From contig CAZHUG010000035.1 of assembly GCA_964535405.1 (NCBI GenBank), positions 1 to 23,038 of the forward strand: DNA of 23,038 bases. Direction: 5' to 3'. The notes under the pieces were generated by a model, which saw nothing but the letters and a program-made list of their open reading frames with translations, did no database searches and was not told the origin of the DNA. Within the stretch, counting starts at the first letter, position 1. Each line of letters starts with the position of its first letter. Positions 15,725 to 22,248 of the stretch are shown piece after piece. The stretch is from Scatomorpha sp964535405. Its GTDB lineage: Bacteria; Bacillota; Clostridia; Oscillospirales; Oscillospiraceae. The position numbers were made by a program, and so were the translations under genes.

Positions 15725-16798
15725 TCAGTCCATATATCTCTTGACCACTTGTTCTAACTGCTCTTTATAAGAAAGCAAGTCGAATATGGAATCGAGGTTT
15801 ATTTTTACAATGTTTTTGTTTTCGTCAGGATAATTCAACACGATACGCGAGTTGTTTATCCGCAATCGGCAAATCCACTTGCGGGTATTGTTCTGATAGA
15901 GAATTCCAAAGTAGCTCTCGGTATCTTTATGGACAATATCATCTGGATTGGCAACATCTTTTAGCATACCGCAGATAAGCGCGTGGGCCTGTATCTCTTC
16001 TTCTGTTGTTATGATTTTGGATACTGGTTCCGGATCTTCTTCCGCTGTTTCTTCAACCGGAGCATTCGTTTGGGCGGCCTGGTCTTCGTGCGTACCCAAA
16101 GCGGATTTAATCTTCTCGTTCATAGTTTCGCTGATGAGCTGATTAAGAGCCTTTTTTAAGACCGGGCGAAAACGCTCAATAATACCGCTTGTCTTCACGC
16201 CGCTGTAAACGTCGGTCAAGAAAAAACGAACGAAATCGTCGCTTGGGTTCTGCAATTGTTCATTGAAGATATTCCTGAAAGCACTGGAATATCCCAACTC
16301 AGACGCAGTGTTAATTACTTCTTCAAGATTGAAGTTAGATTTATGGAATTTTTTCAGCTCGGCGACCTGAGCCTCTTTCATATCGGTAATATCAAACTCA
16401 AAGAAGGGCTGCAAATCCATCTTATTCGGGGTATCTAAATCGGTATAAAATTTGTAGATAATTCCGTTTGTAAGAATGCCGAATTTGGCTGTTGTTGTAG
16501 CAAAATACCTGAAAAGTTGAGAGTCATGCTGAGTTAAATTTTCGCCGGCCCACTTTGCTTCAATCAGAATAATGGGGTCACCGTTGTTTACAATCGCATA
16601 GTCAACTTTCTCGCCTTTTTTTATTCCGACATCGGCTGTGTATTCGGGGGTAAATTCTTCCGGGTTAAAAACATCATACCCCAGCATCGCGAAAAACGGC
16701 ATAATAATTGCCGTTTTAGTAGCCTCCTCAGTTTGCAATGCGTGTTTCATGCTCAAAACTCTTTTCGAAAACTGCCGAACTTGGTCAATAAAATCCAT
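15725..16798 (-). CDS. type I restriction enzyme HsdR N-terminal-domain protein (orphan nuclease-like)
   Basis: This 357-residue protein resembles stand-alone HsdR_N proteins common in phages and mobile elements. The PD-(D/E)xK nuclease core is visible: an early acidic stretch QTEEATK (22-28), Asp67 in KVDYAI and Glu80-x-Lys82 in LIEAKW. HDSQLFRYFATT and GILTNG follow (91-112). A variable acidic linker (about 235-265) leads to a C-terminal domain with YFGILYQNNTRKWICRL. No helicase motor, HsdM or HsdS is encoded nearby, so it is not a complete restriction system. ATG at 16798 is chosen because GGGAGG is eight bases upstream and family members start MDFIDQ. The open frame runs further upstream only into unrelated remnant sequence. 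The gene has its own promoter and terminator and looks intact. Confidence 0.85.
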   Translation of the reverse strand: MDFIDQVRQFSKRVLSMKHALQTEEATKTAIIMPFFAMLGYDVFNPEEFTPEYTADVGIKKGEKVDYAIVNNGDPIILIEAKWAGENLTQHDSQLFRYFATTTAKFGILTNGIIYKFYTDLDTPNKMDLQPFFEFDITDMKEAQVAELKKFHKSNFNLEEVINTASELGYSSAFRNIFNEQLQNPSDDFVRFFLTDVYSGVKTSGIIERFRPVLKKALNQLISETMNEKIKSALGTHEDQAAQTNAPVEETAEEDPEPVSKIITTEEEIQAHALICGMLKDVANPDDIVHKDTESYFGILYQNNTRKWICRLRINNSRIVLNYPDENKNIVKINLDSIFDLLSYKEQLEQVVKRYMD

Positions 16799-16838
16799 AT
16801 TCATTGCCTCCCAAAGATGTTTTTGCTCAATTAAGAAA

Positions 16839-16867
16839 ATTCTACCATATTCAACATATAAATGCAA
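16839..16867 (-). promoter_or_regulatory. sigma-A promoter for the HsdR_N-type gene
   Basis: On the minus strand TTGCAT and TAGAAT are separated by 17 bases, and the -10 is preceded by TGG (extended -10). The start codon at 16798 is about 40 bases downstream, leaving a short leader with GGGAGG. Confidence 0.75.
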
Positions 16868-16894
16868 TATCCCACACATGAAACAGTAATGTTG

Positions 16895-16918
16895 ACAAAA
16901 AAGCTCCCAAACAGGGAG
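16895..16918 (-). terminator. minus-strand terminator upstream of the nuclease promoter
   Basis: CTCCC-TGTTT-GGGAG followed by CTTTTTTG is read leftward. It would end a transcript coming from the hicB remnant region and insulate the nuclease promoter. The stem is short (5 bp), so confidence is moderate. Confidence 0.55.
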
Positions 16919-17110
16919 AAAAGAAAGGCTTTCAACGAGCAATAGAAATTTTCCCGAGCGTGAGACAGTACGACGAATAAGACAGGAGACTAAACATGCC
17001 CGAGCGCTTGCCGTAGTATTCCGCCTGGCGCGGTGGTGGCCTTGGACGATGGAACACGGCGTCTCCATTTTCAGCTCGTTATTAATGCCACGCAGAACAA
17101 AGACGACTAT
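16919..17110. other. non-coding remnant stretch between hicB fragment and terminator
   Basis: This region is open on the minus strand in frame with the HsdR_N-type gene, but the translation has no recognisable domain and no ribosome site. On the plus strand an AGGAG followed by ATG encodes only six codons. Nothing else was found, and it looks like eroded sequence. Confidence 0.4.
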
Positions 17111-17275
17111 GAGCTTGTTTTTTAAGCCTTCCCGGAGCACTTGGGAGAAGTTCACTCCGGATCTTTCGGTCAAGTCGTTTAAATAGCTGGGGATGGTGAC
17201 GTTCTTGCGGATTGTCCGCAGGTCCTGCGCGCGTCGATATGCGTCAAAGTCGATGTCAACAAAAATGACAATTTC
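17111..17275 (-). pseudogene. hicB antitoxin C-terminal fragment
   Basis: The minus-strand frame between a stop at 17276-17278 and about 17111 reads VDIDFDAYRRAQDLRTIRKN, then VTIPSYLNDLTERSGVNFSQ and VLREGLKNKL. This is the conserved C-terminal DNA-binding end of HicB. No start codon, N-terminal HicB domain or hicA is present. It continues in frame, without a stop, toward the HsdR_N-type gene, which would create a misleading 482-codon open frame beginning at TTG 17173. It differs in sequence from the hicB remnant at 14885-15170, so the two came from different hicAB loci. Confidence 0.7.
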
Positions 17276-17326
17276 TTACTTAATTCCCCCGATTTCTACT
17301 AAAATGTATAAAATTATAACTATTTC

Positions 17327-17355
17327 TTGCTATTTGCGTAAGGATTATTTATAAT
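17327..17355 (+). promoter_or_regulatory. promoter of the SLH adhesin gene
   Basis: TTGCTA and a perfect TATAAT are separated by 17 bases. The expected start near 17362 gives a leader of about 100 bases that contains a small hairpin at 17397-17414. Confidence 0.7.
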
Positions 17356-17396
17356 GTAGGCGTGAGAATATAATCAAAAATTGTATTCATTGCAGT

Positions 17397-17414
17397 GAAC
17401 GGTTGCTACCGTTC
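17397..17414 (+). promoter_or_regulatory. 5' leader hairpin of the adhesin mRNA
   Basis: GAACGGT-TGCT-ACCGTTC forms a 7-bp stem about 35 bases into the predicted leader and 50 bases before the start codon. It may stabilise the transcript. No known riboswitch is recognised. Confidence 0.4.
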
Positions 17415-17463
17415 TACAGACAGACTTTATGGGAGAAAAAATTTAAGAAAGGGTGTAACGAAA

Positions 17464-20382
17464 GTGAAGAAAGCAAAAATAGTTCGTTCCTTGTTCTTTG
17501 CGTTTATTTTGCTTTTGGGTATATCTGTTTTTCCGGCGGCCGTGTCTGGCTATGCCGCAGAAAATGCAGAATCCCCGGCGATAAGCTCAGAACAACAACT
17601 ACGCGATGCCTTGGAAAAAGCAGAAGCGGGTGATACTGTACAGCTAGTCGCAGATATCACTGTTTCTTCCACACTGACCATTAATTCTGCATTGACGCTG
17701 GATTTCAATGGCAAAACTATCACGGCAGCTGCCGATTTTAACGGCACTGAAGTGATTTATGCAAAGCACCCGGAACTGAAAATCATCAGCACAAATGGAA
17801 CAGGCCACTTAGACGGCAGTGGCAGCAAGGACGTTCGCGGCATAACAATTGAACAATTGGAGAGCTTGCAAAATCTTGAAATCGCAAACTTTGCGCTGTC
17901 CGGCGGTTCCTCCAAGGGTGGGGGCCTCTACCTCATAGATCCGGCTGGTGTGGACAATGAGGATGCAACAGAGCTTATGAATGTGTCTTTAAAAAACAAC
18001 CGTGCCGGCATGGGCGGCGGCATCTATCAAGAACCTGGGTTCACAATCTATGTTAGAGAAAAACTTACCATTGAGAACAACACGGCTGATAGCCTGGGCG
18101 GTGGCATGTATATGGGCGGCTCCTTTTATGCTCACAGTAGGAATGGCGAAAACAGCGCCTCCATAGCCATTTGCTCCAACATTGCCGGTCAACAGGGCGG
18201 CGGCATCTATACTTCATTCCCTTCTTTAATCTCAGCTGAGTCCTCAACAAATACAGAGATAAGGGTTACGGGCAATAAGGCCGGCTCTGCAAACAGTGAC
18301 GGCAATGGCGGCGGCATCTTTTTATCAGGTGCCTTCGTAACTGACGAATACATCAGTGTTACCTTTAAAAACAACGAAGCAGTGGGCGGCATGGGCGGCG
18401 GTCTTTGCCTCAGTGGGGCCTCTGCGGTAGACTTACTCAACTTTAACTTCTCTGACAACAGTGCAAAAAACGGCGGCGGATTGGGCTATATTTCGAGTAA
18501 CGGCAACACGCCGATCTCAATCATTGGTGATTCTGAATTTTCAGAGAACTATGCCTCAGAAAAAGGTGGCGCAATCTATCTGGTTAACGGGAAGATCTAT
18601 TCTGCCAAAATAGAAAAAAATAGAGCAGGGCTTGCCGGAGGCGCCATCTATATTCCCCCCGCCACAAACATTGCCCATAGCGTAAGTTTTATTAAGTGTA
18701 CAATTAATAATAACCTTGTTGAAAGCGATGACGGCACCGGCGGCGGCATTTACAATGCCGGCAAGCTGGAGACATATACCCAGTCGTCTTGTGCCGATAA
18801 CCAGGCAGCTTATGGCGGCGGAATATATAACACCGGTTCCATTTATGCAGTCACTCTGGATATTGCAACTAACACTGCACGGCTAAACGGCGGCGGTGTG
18901 TATTCCACAGGCGATGCCGGCGAGGTGCAGTTTTCTAACTCTTCCATCAGCCGCAATAAGGCAGATGCCCTGGGCGGCGGAATTTATACAGAAAAGCCTC
19001 TAAGGATCGTTGCATCCCAGGTTTCAAAAAACGAAGCGGTTGAAGGCGGCGGCATATACATTGCCAGTAACAGCGCCGACCCTGTGGCCATTGAAGCGGA
19101 AAGCGAAGTGAGCTCCAACCGGGCCGCAAAGCGTGGCGGCGGCATCTATGTGCAAAAAGGGAAGCTCCAGGTGGAAATTGCAAAATTAGACTCCAACACT
19201 GCCCAAAGCGGCGGCGCAATCTACACAATGGATTTGAACAACGTAAAGGTTGGATATGACGGGGCTTGCGCTTTCAATTCAACCTTTTCCAACAACGAGG
19301 CCACCCTGGGCGGCATAGACACCATTGACGCAGAGGCACAGGCAATTCACAAGCTGAACATTCACGAAGATACTGTGATGACCACGCCCTATACCTATGC
19401 GTACAACAACTTTGACATCAACCTCTACCCCATCTATTTCATTGATGTTGCAAGCGGCACCGGCGGCACAGCAAAATCCAGCGTTGCAGCTGCAAAGCAG
19501 GGCGATGCGGTTGAGCTGACTGCCACTCCATCCGGCGGTTATGAGTTCAGCAAGTGGAGCAGCGTGGATATTTTTGGGCCTGAAGGCCCTACCACTGCAT
19601 TTGTAAGCTTTGTTATGCCTGCAAAGGATGTCTCTGCGGCGGCTTCCTTTAAAGCCGAGTACAAACCGGGCCCGGGCCCAGGCCCTGATCCAGGCCCGGA
19701 GCCCGATCCGGGCCCGGAGCTGAATGATGAAAACCATTTTGCCTACATTGTGGGCTACAAAGATGGAACCATCAAGCCCGATAACCGGATTTCCCGTGCG
19801 GAAACAGCAACCATCTTCTTCCGTTTGCTCACAGAGGAAAGCCGGGAACAGTACAAATCCACCACAAACAGCTTTGAGGATGTTCAAAAGGGCTACTGGT
19901 ACAACACGGCGGTTTCCACCATGGCAAACGCCGGGATTGTCACGGGCTTCCCCGACGGAACCTTTGGCGGTGACAAGTCCATCACCCGGGCGGAATTTGC
20001 AGCCATTGCGGCACGCTTTGACAGCAGCACCTATACCGGCACCGACAAATTCAGCGACATTTCCGGTCACTGGGCAAAAGAAGAAATTAACCGTGCTGCA
20101 GAAAAGGGCTGGGTGAGCGGCTATTCCGACGGCACCTTTAAGCCGGATCAGTATATCACCCGTGCAGAGGCCATCACCCTGATTAATCGGGTTCTCTCCA
20201 GAGACAAAATTGTGGCCATGCACAAGGATATGAAGACCTGGGAAGACAACCCCGGCTACGAATGGTATTATGAGGCTATGCAGGAAGCCACCAACAGCCA
20301 CGACTATACCCGCGACGCAGCGGGCAAGGAGACCTGGACAGAGATTCTACCAGCCCCCGATTGGACAGCGCTGGAGAAATAA
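17464..20382 (+). CDS. secreted GGGIY-repeat beta-helix adhesin with SLH anchor
   Basis: This 972-residue surface protein is counted from GTG 17464, which begins MKKAKIVRSLFFAFILLLG, a clear signal peptide ending near GYAAE. The longer frame from 17395 puts 23 charged residues before the signal and lacks a good ribosome site. Residues about 40-140 open a right-handed beta-helix. About 16 GG(G/A)(I/L/M/V)(Y/F)-type turns follow (about 150-590), like chlamydial Pmp repeats. An InlB-B-like repeat (about 656-734, YEFSKWSS), a Pro-Gly/Asp/Glu linker (735-754) and three SLH domains (755-919) with SRAET, TRAEF and TRAEA come next, then a 50-residue Trp/Tyr-rich tail. It is wall-anchored and likely adhesive. 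It is cargo of the tRNA-Trp element, with its own promoter and terminator. Confidence 0.88.
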   Translation: MKKAKIVRSLFFAFILLLGISVFPAAVSGYAAENAESPAISSEQQLRDALEKAEAGDTVQLVADITVSSTLTINSALTLDFNGKTITAAADFNGTEVIYAKHPELKIISTNGTGHLDGSGSKDVRGITIEQLESLQNLEIANFALSGGSSKGGGLYLIDPAGVDNEDATELMNVSLKNNRAGMGGGIYQEPGFTIYVREKLTIENNTADSLGGGMYMGGSFYAHSRNGENSASIAICSNIAGQQGGGIYTSFPSLISAESSTNTEIRVTGNKAGSANSDGNGGGIFLSGAFVTDEYISVTFKNNEAVGGMGGGLCLSGASAVDLLNFNFSDNSAKNGGGLGYISSNGNTPISIIGDSEFSENYASEKGGAIYLVNGKIYSAKIEKNRAGLAGGAIYIPPATNIAHSVSFIKCTINNNLVESDDGTGGGIYNAGKLETYTQSSCADNQAAYGGGIYNTGSIYAVTLDIATNTARLNGGGVYSTGDAGEVQFSNSSISRNKADALGGGIYTEKPLRIVASQVSKNEAVEGGGIYIASNSADPVAIEAESEVSSNRAAKRGGGIYVQKGKLQVEIAKLDSNTAQSGGAIYTMDLNNVKVGYDGACAFNSTFSNNEATLGGIDTIDAEAQAIHKLNIHEDTVMTTPYTYAYNNFDINLYPIYFIDVASGTGGTAKSSVAAAKQGDAVELTATPSGGYEFSKWSSVDIFGPEGPTTAFVSFVMPAKDVSAAASFKAEYKPGPGPGPDPGPEPDPGPELNDENHFAYIVGYKDGTIKPDNRISRAETATIFFRLLTEESREQYKSTTNSFEDVQKGYWYNTAVSTMANAGIVTGFPDGTFGGDKSITRAEFAAIAARFDSSTYTGTDKFSDISGHWAKEEINRAAEKGWVSGYSDGTFKPDQYITRAEAITLINRVLSRDKIVAMHKDMKTWEDNPGYEWYYEAMQEATNSHDYTRDAAGKETWTEILPAPDWTALEK
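17900..19235 (+). repeat. degenerate coding repeats, GGCGGCGGCATCTAT-type
   Basis: About 16 copies of a codon block for GGGIY or close variants recur at irregular intervals of roughly 60-120 bases within the adhesin gene. They encode the turns of the beta-helix. The spacing is irregular and the spacers are coding, so this is not a CRISPR array. Confidence 0.8.
19666..19722 (+). repeat. GGGCCCGG-rich linker repeat
   Basis: The DNA encoding the Pro-Gly/Pro-Asp/Pro-Glu linker is a run of near-identical CCGGGCCC/CCAGGCCC units before the SLH domains. It is self-complementary and may vary in length by slippage. Confidence 0.65.
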
Positions 20383-20420
20383 AAAATAATTGACTGAACG
20401 AAAAAGATAGTTGTATAAAG

Positions 20421-20464
20421 GCAGGGCGAGGGATTGCATCTAATACCCCCGCCCTGTTTTTGTT
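20421..20464 (+). terminator. intrinsic terminator after the adhesin gene
   Basis: CAGGGCG-A-GGG and CCCC-CGCCCTG pair around a loop of about 13 bases, followed by TTTTTTTG, about 40 bases after the stop codon. Confidence 0.8.
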
Positions 20465-20575
20465 TTTAAAAACAACAGTGCATCACCCGCTTCCGCAGAC
20501 TTGCGCAGGAGACAATTGACCGTGAAACCGGGCAAAAAAAGGCCTGCGCGGGTTTGGCGGACGGCGCATCAAATA

Positions 20576-20604
20576 TTGACAAACACCTACTTTGTTCATA
20601 TACT
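20576..20604 (+). promoter_or_regulatory. near-consensus promoter TTGACA-17-TATACT
   Basis: A perfect -35 and a one-mismatch -10 are separated by exactly 17 bases. This is the strongest promoter visible in the element. It drives rightward transcription through a leader of about 95 bases into the small membrane-protein gene. The 323-base gap 20383-20705 otherwise holds only the adhesin terminator. Confidence 0.8.
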
Positions 20605-20705
20605 AAAAGTATAAAGACAGTGCTTAAACATAAGCGCCGGTAAATCAAATACAACAGCAAATTTCCTATGTAAAAGTCATCCGATAAAGCTGCGCCCCCG
20701 CCGGA

Positions 20706-21035
20706 ATGAAAATTATTTATTTAGGAGTGTTTAATATAAATTTTGACAAAGAATTTATCTGGATGATTTTTGTGGTAGCTGTTTTTTGCACTTCTGCTGT
20801 TTTGGATTTTATGGGTTTTAAATTCATGATAGCAAAAAAATACCTAAATTATCCCGGATTTGCAAAGTGGCAGCGCAGAAATGCAATTTTGGAGGCTATT
20901 TTTGGTGTTAGTGTTTTTGCCCGCTATTTTGCGAGAAATGTTGAAGAGTTGAATTTTGCTATTTCGATTCTCAGCGTTGCCACGTTTGTTTTAATGAGTA
21001 TAAATAATCGCAAATTCACAAAAAAGAAAAAATAA
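20706..21035 (+). CDS. small membrane protein of unknown function
   Basis: This 109-residue protein has up to three hydrophobic segments (about 16-37, 60-76 and 83-100) and a very basic tail (NNRKFTKKKK). ATG at 20706 follows only a weak CGGA. A better AGGAG lies at 20723-20727 but has no standard in-frame start after it, so the start is uncertain. I do not recognise the family. A strong promoter precedes it and a shared bidirectional terminator follows, facing the converging unknown gene at 21075-21833. The AT-rich composition differs from the core genes. Small membrane proteins in islands can be immunity proteins, but nothing here proves that. Confidence 0.6.
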   Translation: MKIIYLGVFNINFDKEFIWMIFVVAVFCTSAVLDFMGFKFMIAKKYLNYPGFAKWQRRNAILEAIFGVSVFARYFARNVEELNFAISILSVATFVLMSINNRKFTKKKK

Positions 21036-21066
21036 AAACAGAGCGGCTGGGCCGCTCTGTTTTTTG
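21036..21066. terminator. bidirectional terminator between converging genes
   Basis: A 10-bp stem ACAGAGCGGC-TGG-GCCGCTCTGT is flanked by A5 on the left and T6 on the right, so it works for both the small membrane-protein gene and the leftward unknown gene. Confidence 0.88.
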
Positions 21067-21074
21067 CTTGCTTG

Positions 21075-21833
21075 TCAGTCTACATTTGTCCAAGAAGTAG
21101 GGTATACGTCCATTTGAAATACTTTATACATCATTTGGCGCCCCATCGCGTTGTTACCCCATTGATGTGTGGTGTATCCCTCTGTAATAGTTTTGATTTC
21201 GTCTCCGTAATCGATAAAGGCCAGGGTTCCATCAAGACGGCCATGATTTCCAAGGCCGGCCGGAGTAACCGGATCCCCGTGAAGCTCTTGATTAAAGTAG
21301 TCGCATGTTATGGTTTTTGTAAAAATAACAGTGTATAATCCATTTATAGTTTTTTCCAGCAAACCAGAAATTTCTGCGCCTGTTATAATTGCCAGTACAA
21401 TATCTGGGGCTTTAACGTGGAAAAAGTAGACCGAGACAAGTGCCGCTGTCCACTTGGCAAGCGTCTGCGCTTTGCCCTTGTAAAAGGTGTAGCTCCTGTT
21501 TGAAAAGTAGGCTTCACGAACGTAACATTTGATGGTGAAGAGTTCGTACGTCCACGGACTGAGATAGTTCATATTCCCTAAAGGGTGTTCACTCACGCTG
21601 TCCGGAATATCGCTATTTGCGGCTCTGGACTGCGTATCGGTGTAGTCGGTTTCTGTTCGGCAGCTTCCATCGGCGGCACAATACACGCTGTCCACCCTGC
21701 CGCTTCCGGGGGTGGTGGTATGCGCTTCCTTGAGCACAGCGTTTTCATACTGGTAAACGGTATATGAGCCATCGGCATTTTCAACGTAGGAAACAGTTGC
21801 GGTAATCGTTTCGGCTGTCTGCGAATCTAACAT
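21075..21833 (-). CDS. unknown protein, probably 5'-truncated
   Basis: The 252-residue reading from ATG 21833 has no ribosome site. The same frame is open upstream to 21938 (beginning IKTALATSEGTDVP), where it meets a stop. An ALA-type end there could be the last part of a lost signal peptide. Residues 1-85 are acidic/Thr-rich and strand-like (VENADGSYTVYQYENAVLKE), with two Cys in VYCAADGSC. A hydrophobic helix, about 137-157 (APDIVLAIITGAEISGLL), follows, and the end is polar and aromatic. I do not recognise the family. It looks like an exported protein that lost its start when the right end of the element was rearranged. Confidence 0.5.
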   Translation of the reverse strand: MLDSQTAETITATVSYVENADGSYTVYQYENAVLKEAHTTTPGSGRVDSVYCAADGSCRTETDYTDTQSRAANSDIPDSVSEHPLGNMNYLSPWTYELFTIKCYVREAYFSNRSYTFYKGKAQTLAKWTAALVSVYFFHVKAPDIVLAIITGAEISGLLEKTINGLYTVIFTKTITCDYFNQELHGDPVTPAGLGNHGRLDGTLAFIDYGDEIKTITEGYTTHQWGNNAMGRQMMYKVFQMDVYPTSWTNVD

Positions 21834-21908
21834 GTCCGCGGGAGCGGGGTCGGTTTCTTCAAATATGATTTTCCCCTCGATTCCCGCTCTTCTAATCGGG
21901 ACGTCCGT

Positions 21909-21940
21909 ACCTTCGCTTGTGGCGAGGGCCGTTTTTATTT
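21909..21940 (+). terminator. hairpin with T run, plus strand
   Basis: CCTTCGC-TTGTG-GCGAGGG (7 bp with one wobble) followed by CCGTTTTTATTT resembles an intrinsic terminator read rightward. No intact plus-strand gene leads into it, so it may belong to a lost gene. It overlaps the upstream open part of the truncated unknown gene. Confidence 0.5.
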
Positions 21941-21998
21941 ATACGAGCTTTATACCATGAAATTTCACAGGTAGTTTCTGCAGTATTTAGTCAGAAAA

Positions 21999-22021
21999 TT
22001 TTCCGCCATTTTTTCCACCAT
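21999..22021. repeat. paired TTTTCC(G/A)CCAT repeat, right end
   Basis: TTTTCCGCCAT (21999-22009) and TTTTCCACCAT (22011-22021) have the same 12-base period as the pair in the integrase 3' end. A reverse copy, TGGTGG (22026-22031), makes a small palindrome with the second unit. They are candidate arm sites for the integrase. Nothing else was seen in the gap 21939-22112 apart from the att-flank repeat and the tRNA terminator. Confidence 0.5.
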
Positions 22022-22074
22022 TTAGTGGTGGAAACGCAGTTTTTACGGTGGGAACGGCTAGGAAAAAAGAAAAC

Positions 22075-22110
22075 AAAAACCCTGCAATCCATTGAGATTG
22101 CAGGGTTTTT
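22075..22110. terminator. tRNA-Trp terminator (element-borne copy)
   Basis: This is identical to the 36-base hairpin at 13977-14012. On the minus strand it starts two bases after the tRNA CCA end and ends in a T5 run, so it terminates the intact tRNA-Trp transcript. It lies on the element side of the att repeat, so the element brought its own terminator. Confidence 0.85.
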
Positions 22111-22112
22111 CC

Positions 22113-22159
22113 TGGCAGGGGAAGAAGGTTTTGAACCCTCGGCCTACGGTTTTGGAGAC
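22113..22159 (-). repeat. att site (right): 47-bp repeat inside intact tRNA-Trp
   Basis: These 47 bases are identical to 14014-14060 and form the 3' half of the intact tRNA-Trp gene. Integration here keeps the tRNA functional. Confidence 0.93.
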
Positions 22160-22188
22160 CGTCGCTCTACCAACTGAGCTATTCCCCT
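22113..22188 (-). tRNA. trnW: tRNA-Trp (anticodon CCA)
   Basis: This 76-base tRNA folds with a 7-bp acceptor stem (AGGGGAA/TTCCCCT), a D arm with AGTTGGTA, anticodon stem ACGGT/ACCGT with loop CTCCAAA (anticodon CCA) and a T arm GAGGG/CCTTC with loop TTCAAAA. The CCA end is encoded. It is transcribed leftward from a promoter at 22220-22248 and is the integration target of the neighbouring element. Confidence 0.97.
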
Positions 22189-22219
22189 ATGTAGGCGCCA
22201 TTTTAAAGGGCGCCCTAAT

Positions 22220-22248
22220 AATATAAATCACGGGACGGTATATGTCAA
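22220..22248 (-). promoter_or_regulatory. tRNA-Trp promoter, TTGACA-17-TATATT
   Basis: On the minus strand a perfect -35 (22243-22248) overlaps the cysS stop codon and is 17 bases from TATATT (22220-22225). The predicted start is about 25 bases before the tRNA, after which a small GGCGCC hairpin precedes the mature 5' end. Confidence 0.82.

Larger units (their letters stand above)
14014..22112. mobile_element. integrated element (about 8.1 kb) in tRNA-Trp, decayed
   Basis: The element is bounded by the 47-bp direct repeats of the tRNA-Trp 3' end. The intact tRNA is regenerated on the right, and a tyrosine integrase gene abuts the left copy. Contents from left to right are: truncated integrase, hicB pseudogene, deleted S24 repressor, HsdR_N-type nuclease, hicB remnant, SLH adhesin, small membrane protein and truncated unknown protein. 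Several genes look less GC-rich than the flanks. No relaxase, T4SS, capsid, terminase, replication or excisionase gene is visible, and several genes are damaged. It is therefore likely an immobile island or prophage/ICE remnant. The exact crossover point within the repeats cannot be placed. Confidence 0.88.

Noticed and set aside
16799..17173. N-terminal extension of the HsdR_N-type protein to TTG 17173
   Set aside because: The added residues include a hicB remnant and cross a promoter and a terminator, while a good ribosome site and family-like start lie at 16798.
17395..17463. Earlier adhesin start at 17395
   Set aside because: It would place 23 charged residues before the signal peptide and has no ribosome site. 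It overlaps the leader hairpin.
17900..19235. CRISPR-like array
   Set aside because: The repeats are codons for GGGIY turns in one open frame, irregularly spaced and divergent.
22191..22217. Terminator between cysS and tRNA-Trp
   Set aside because: The GGCGCC hairpin lacks a T run and lies downstream of the tRNA promoter, so it is more likely a precursor leader structure.
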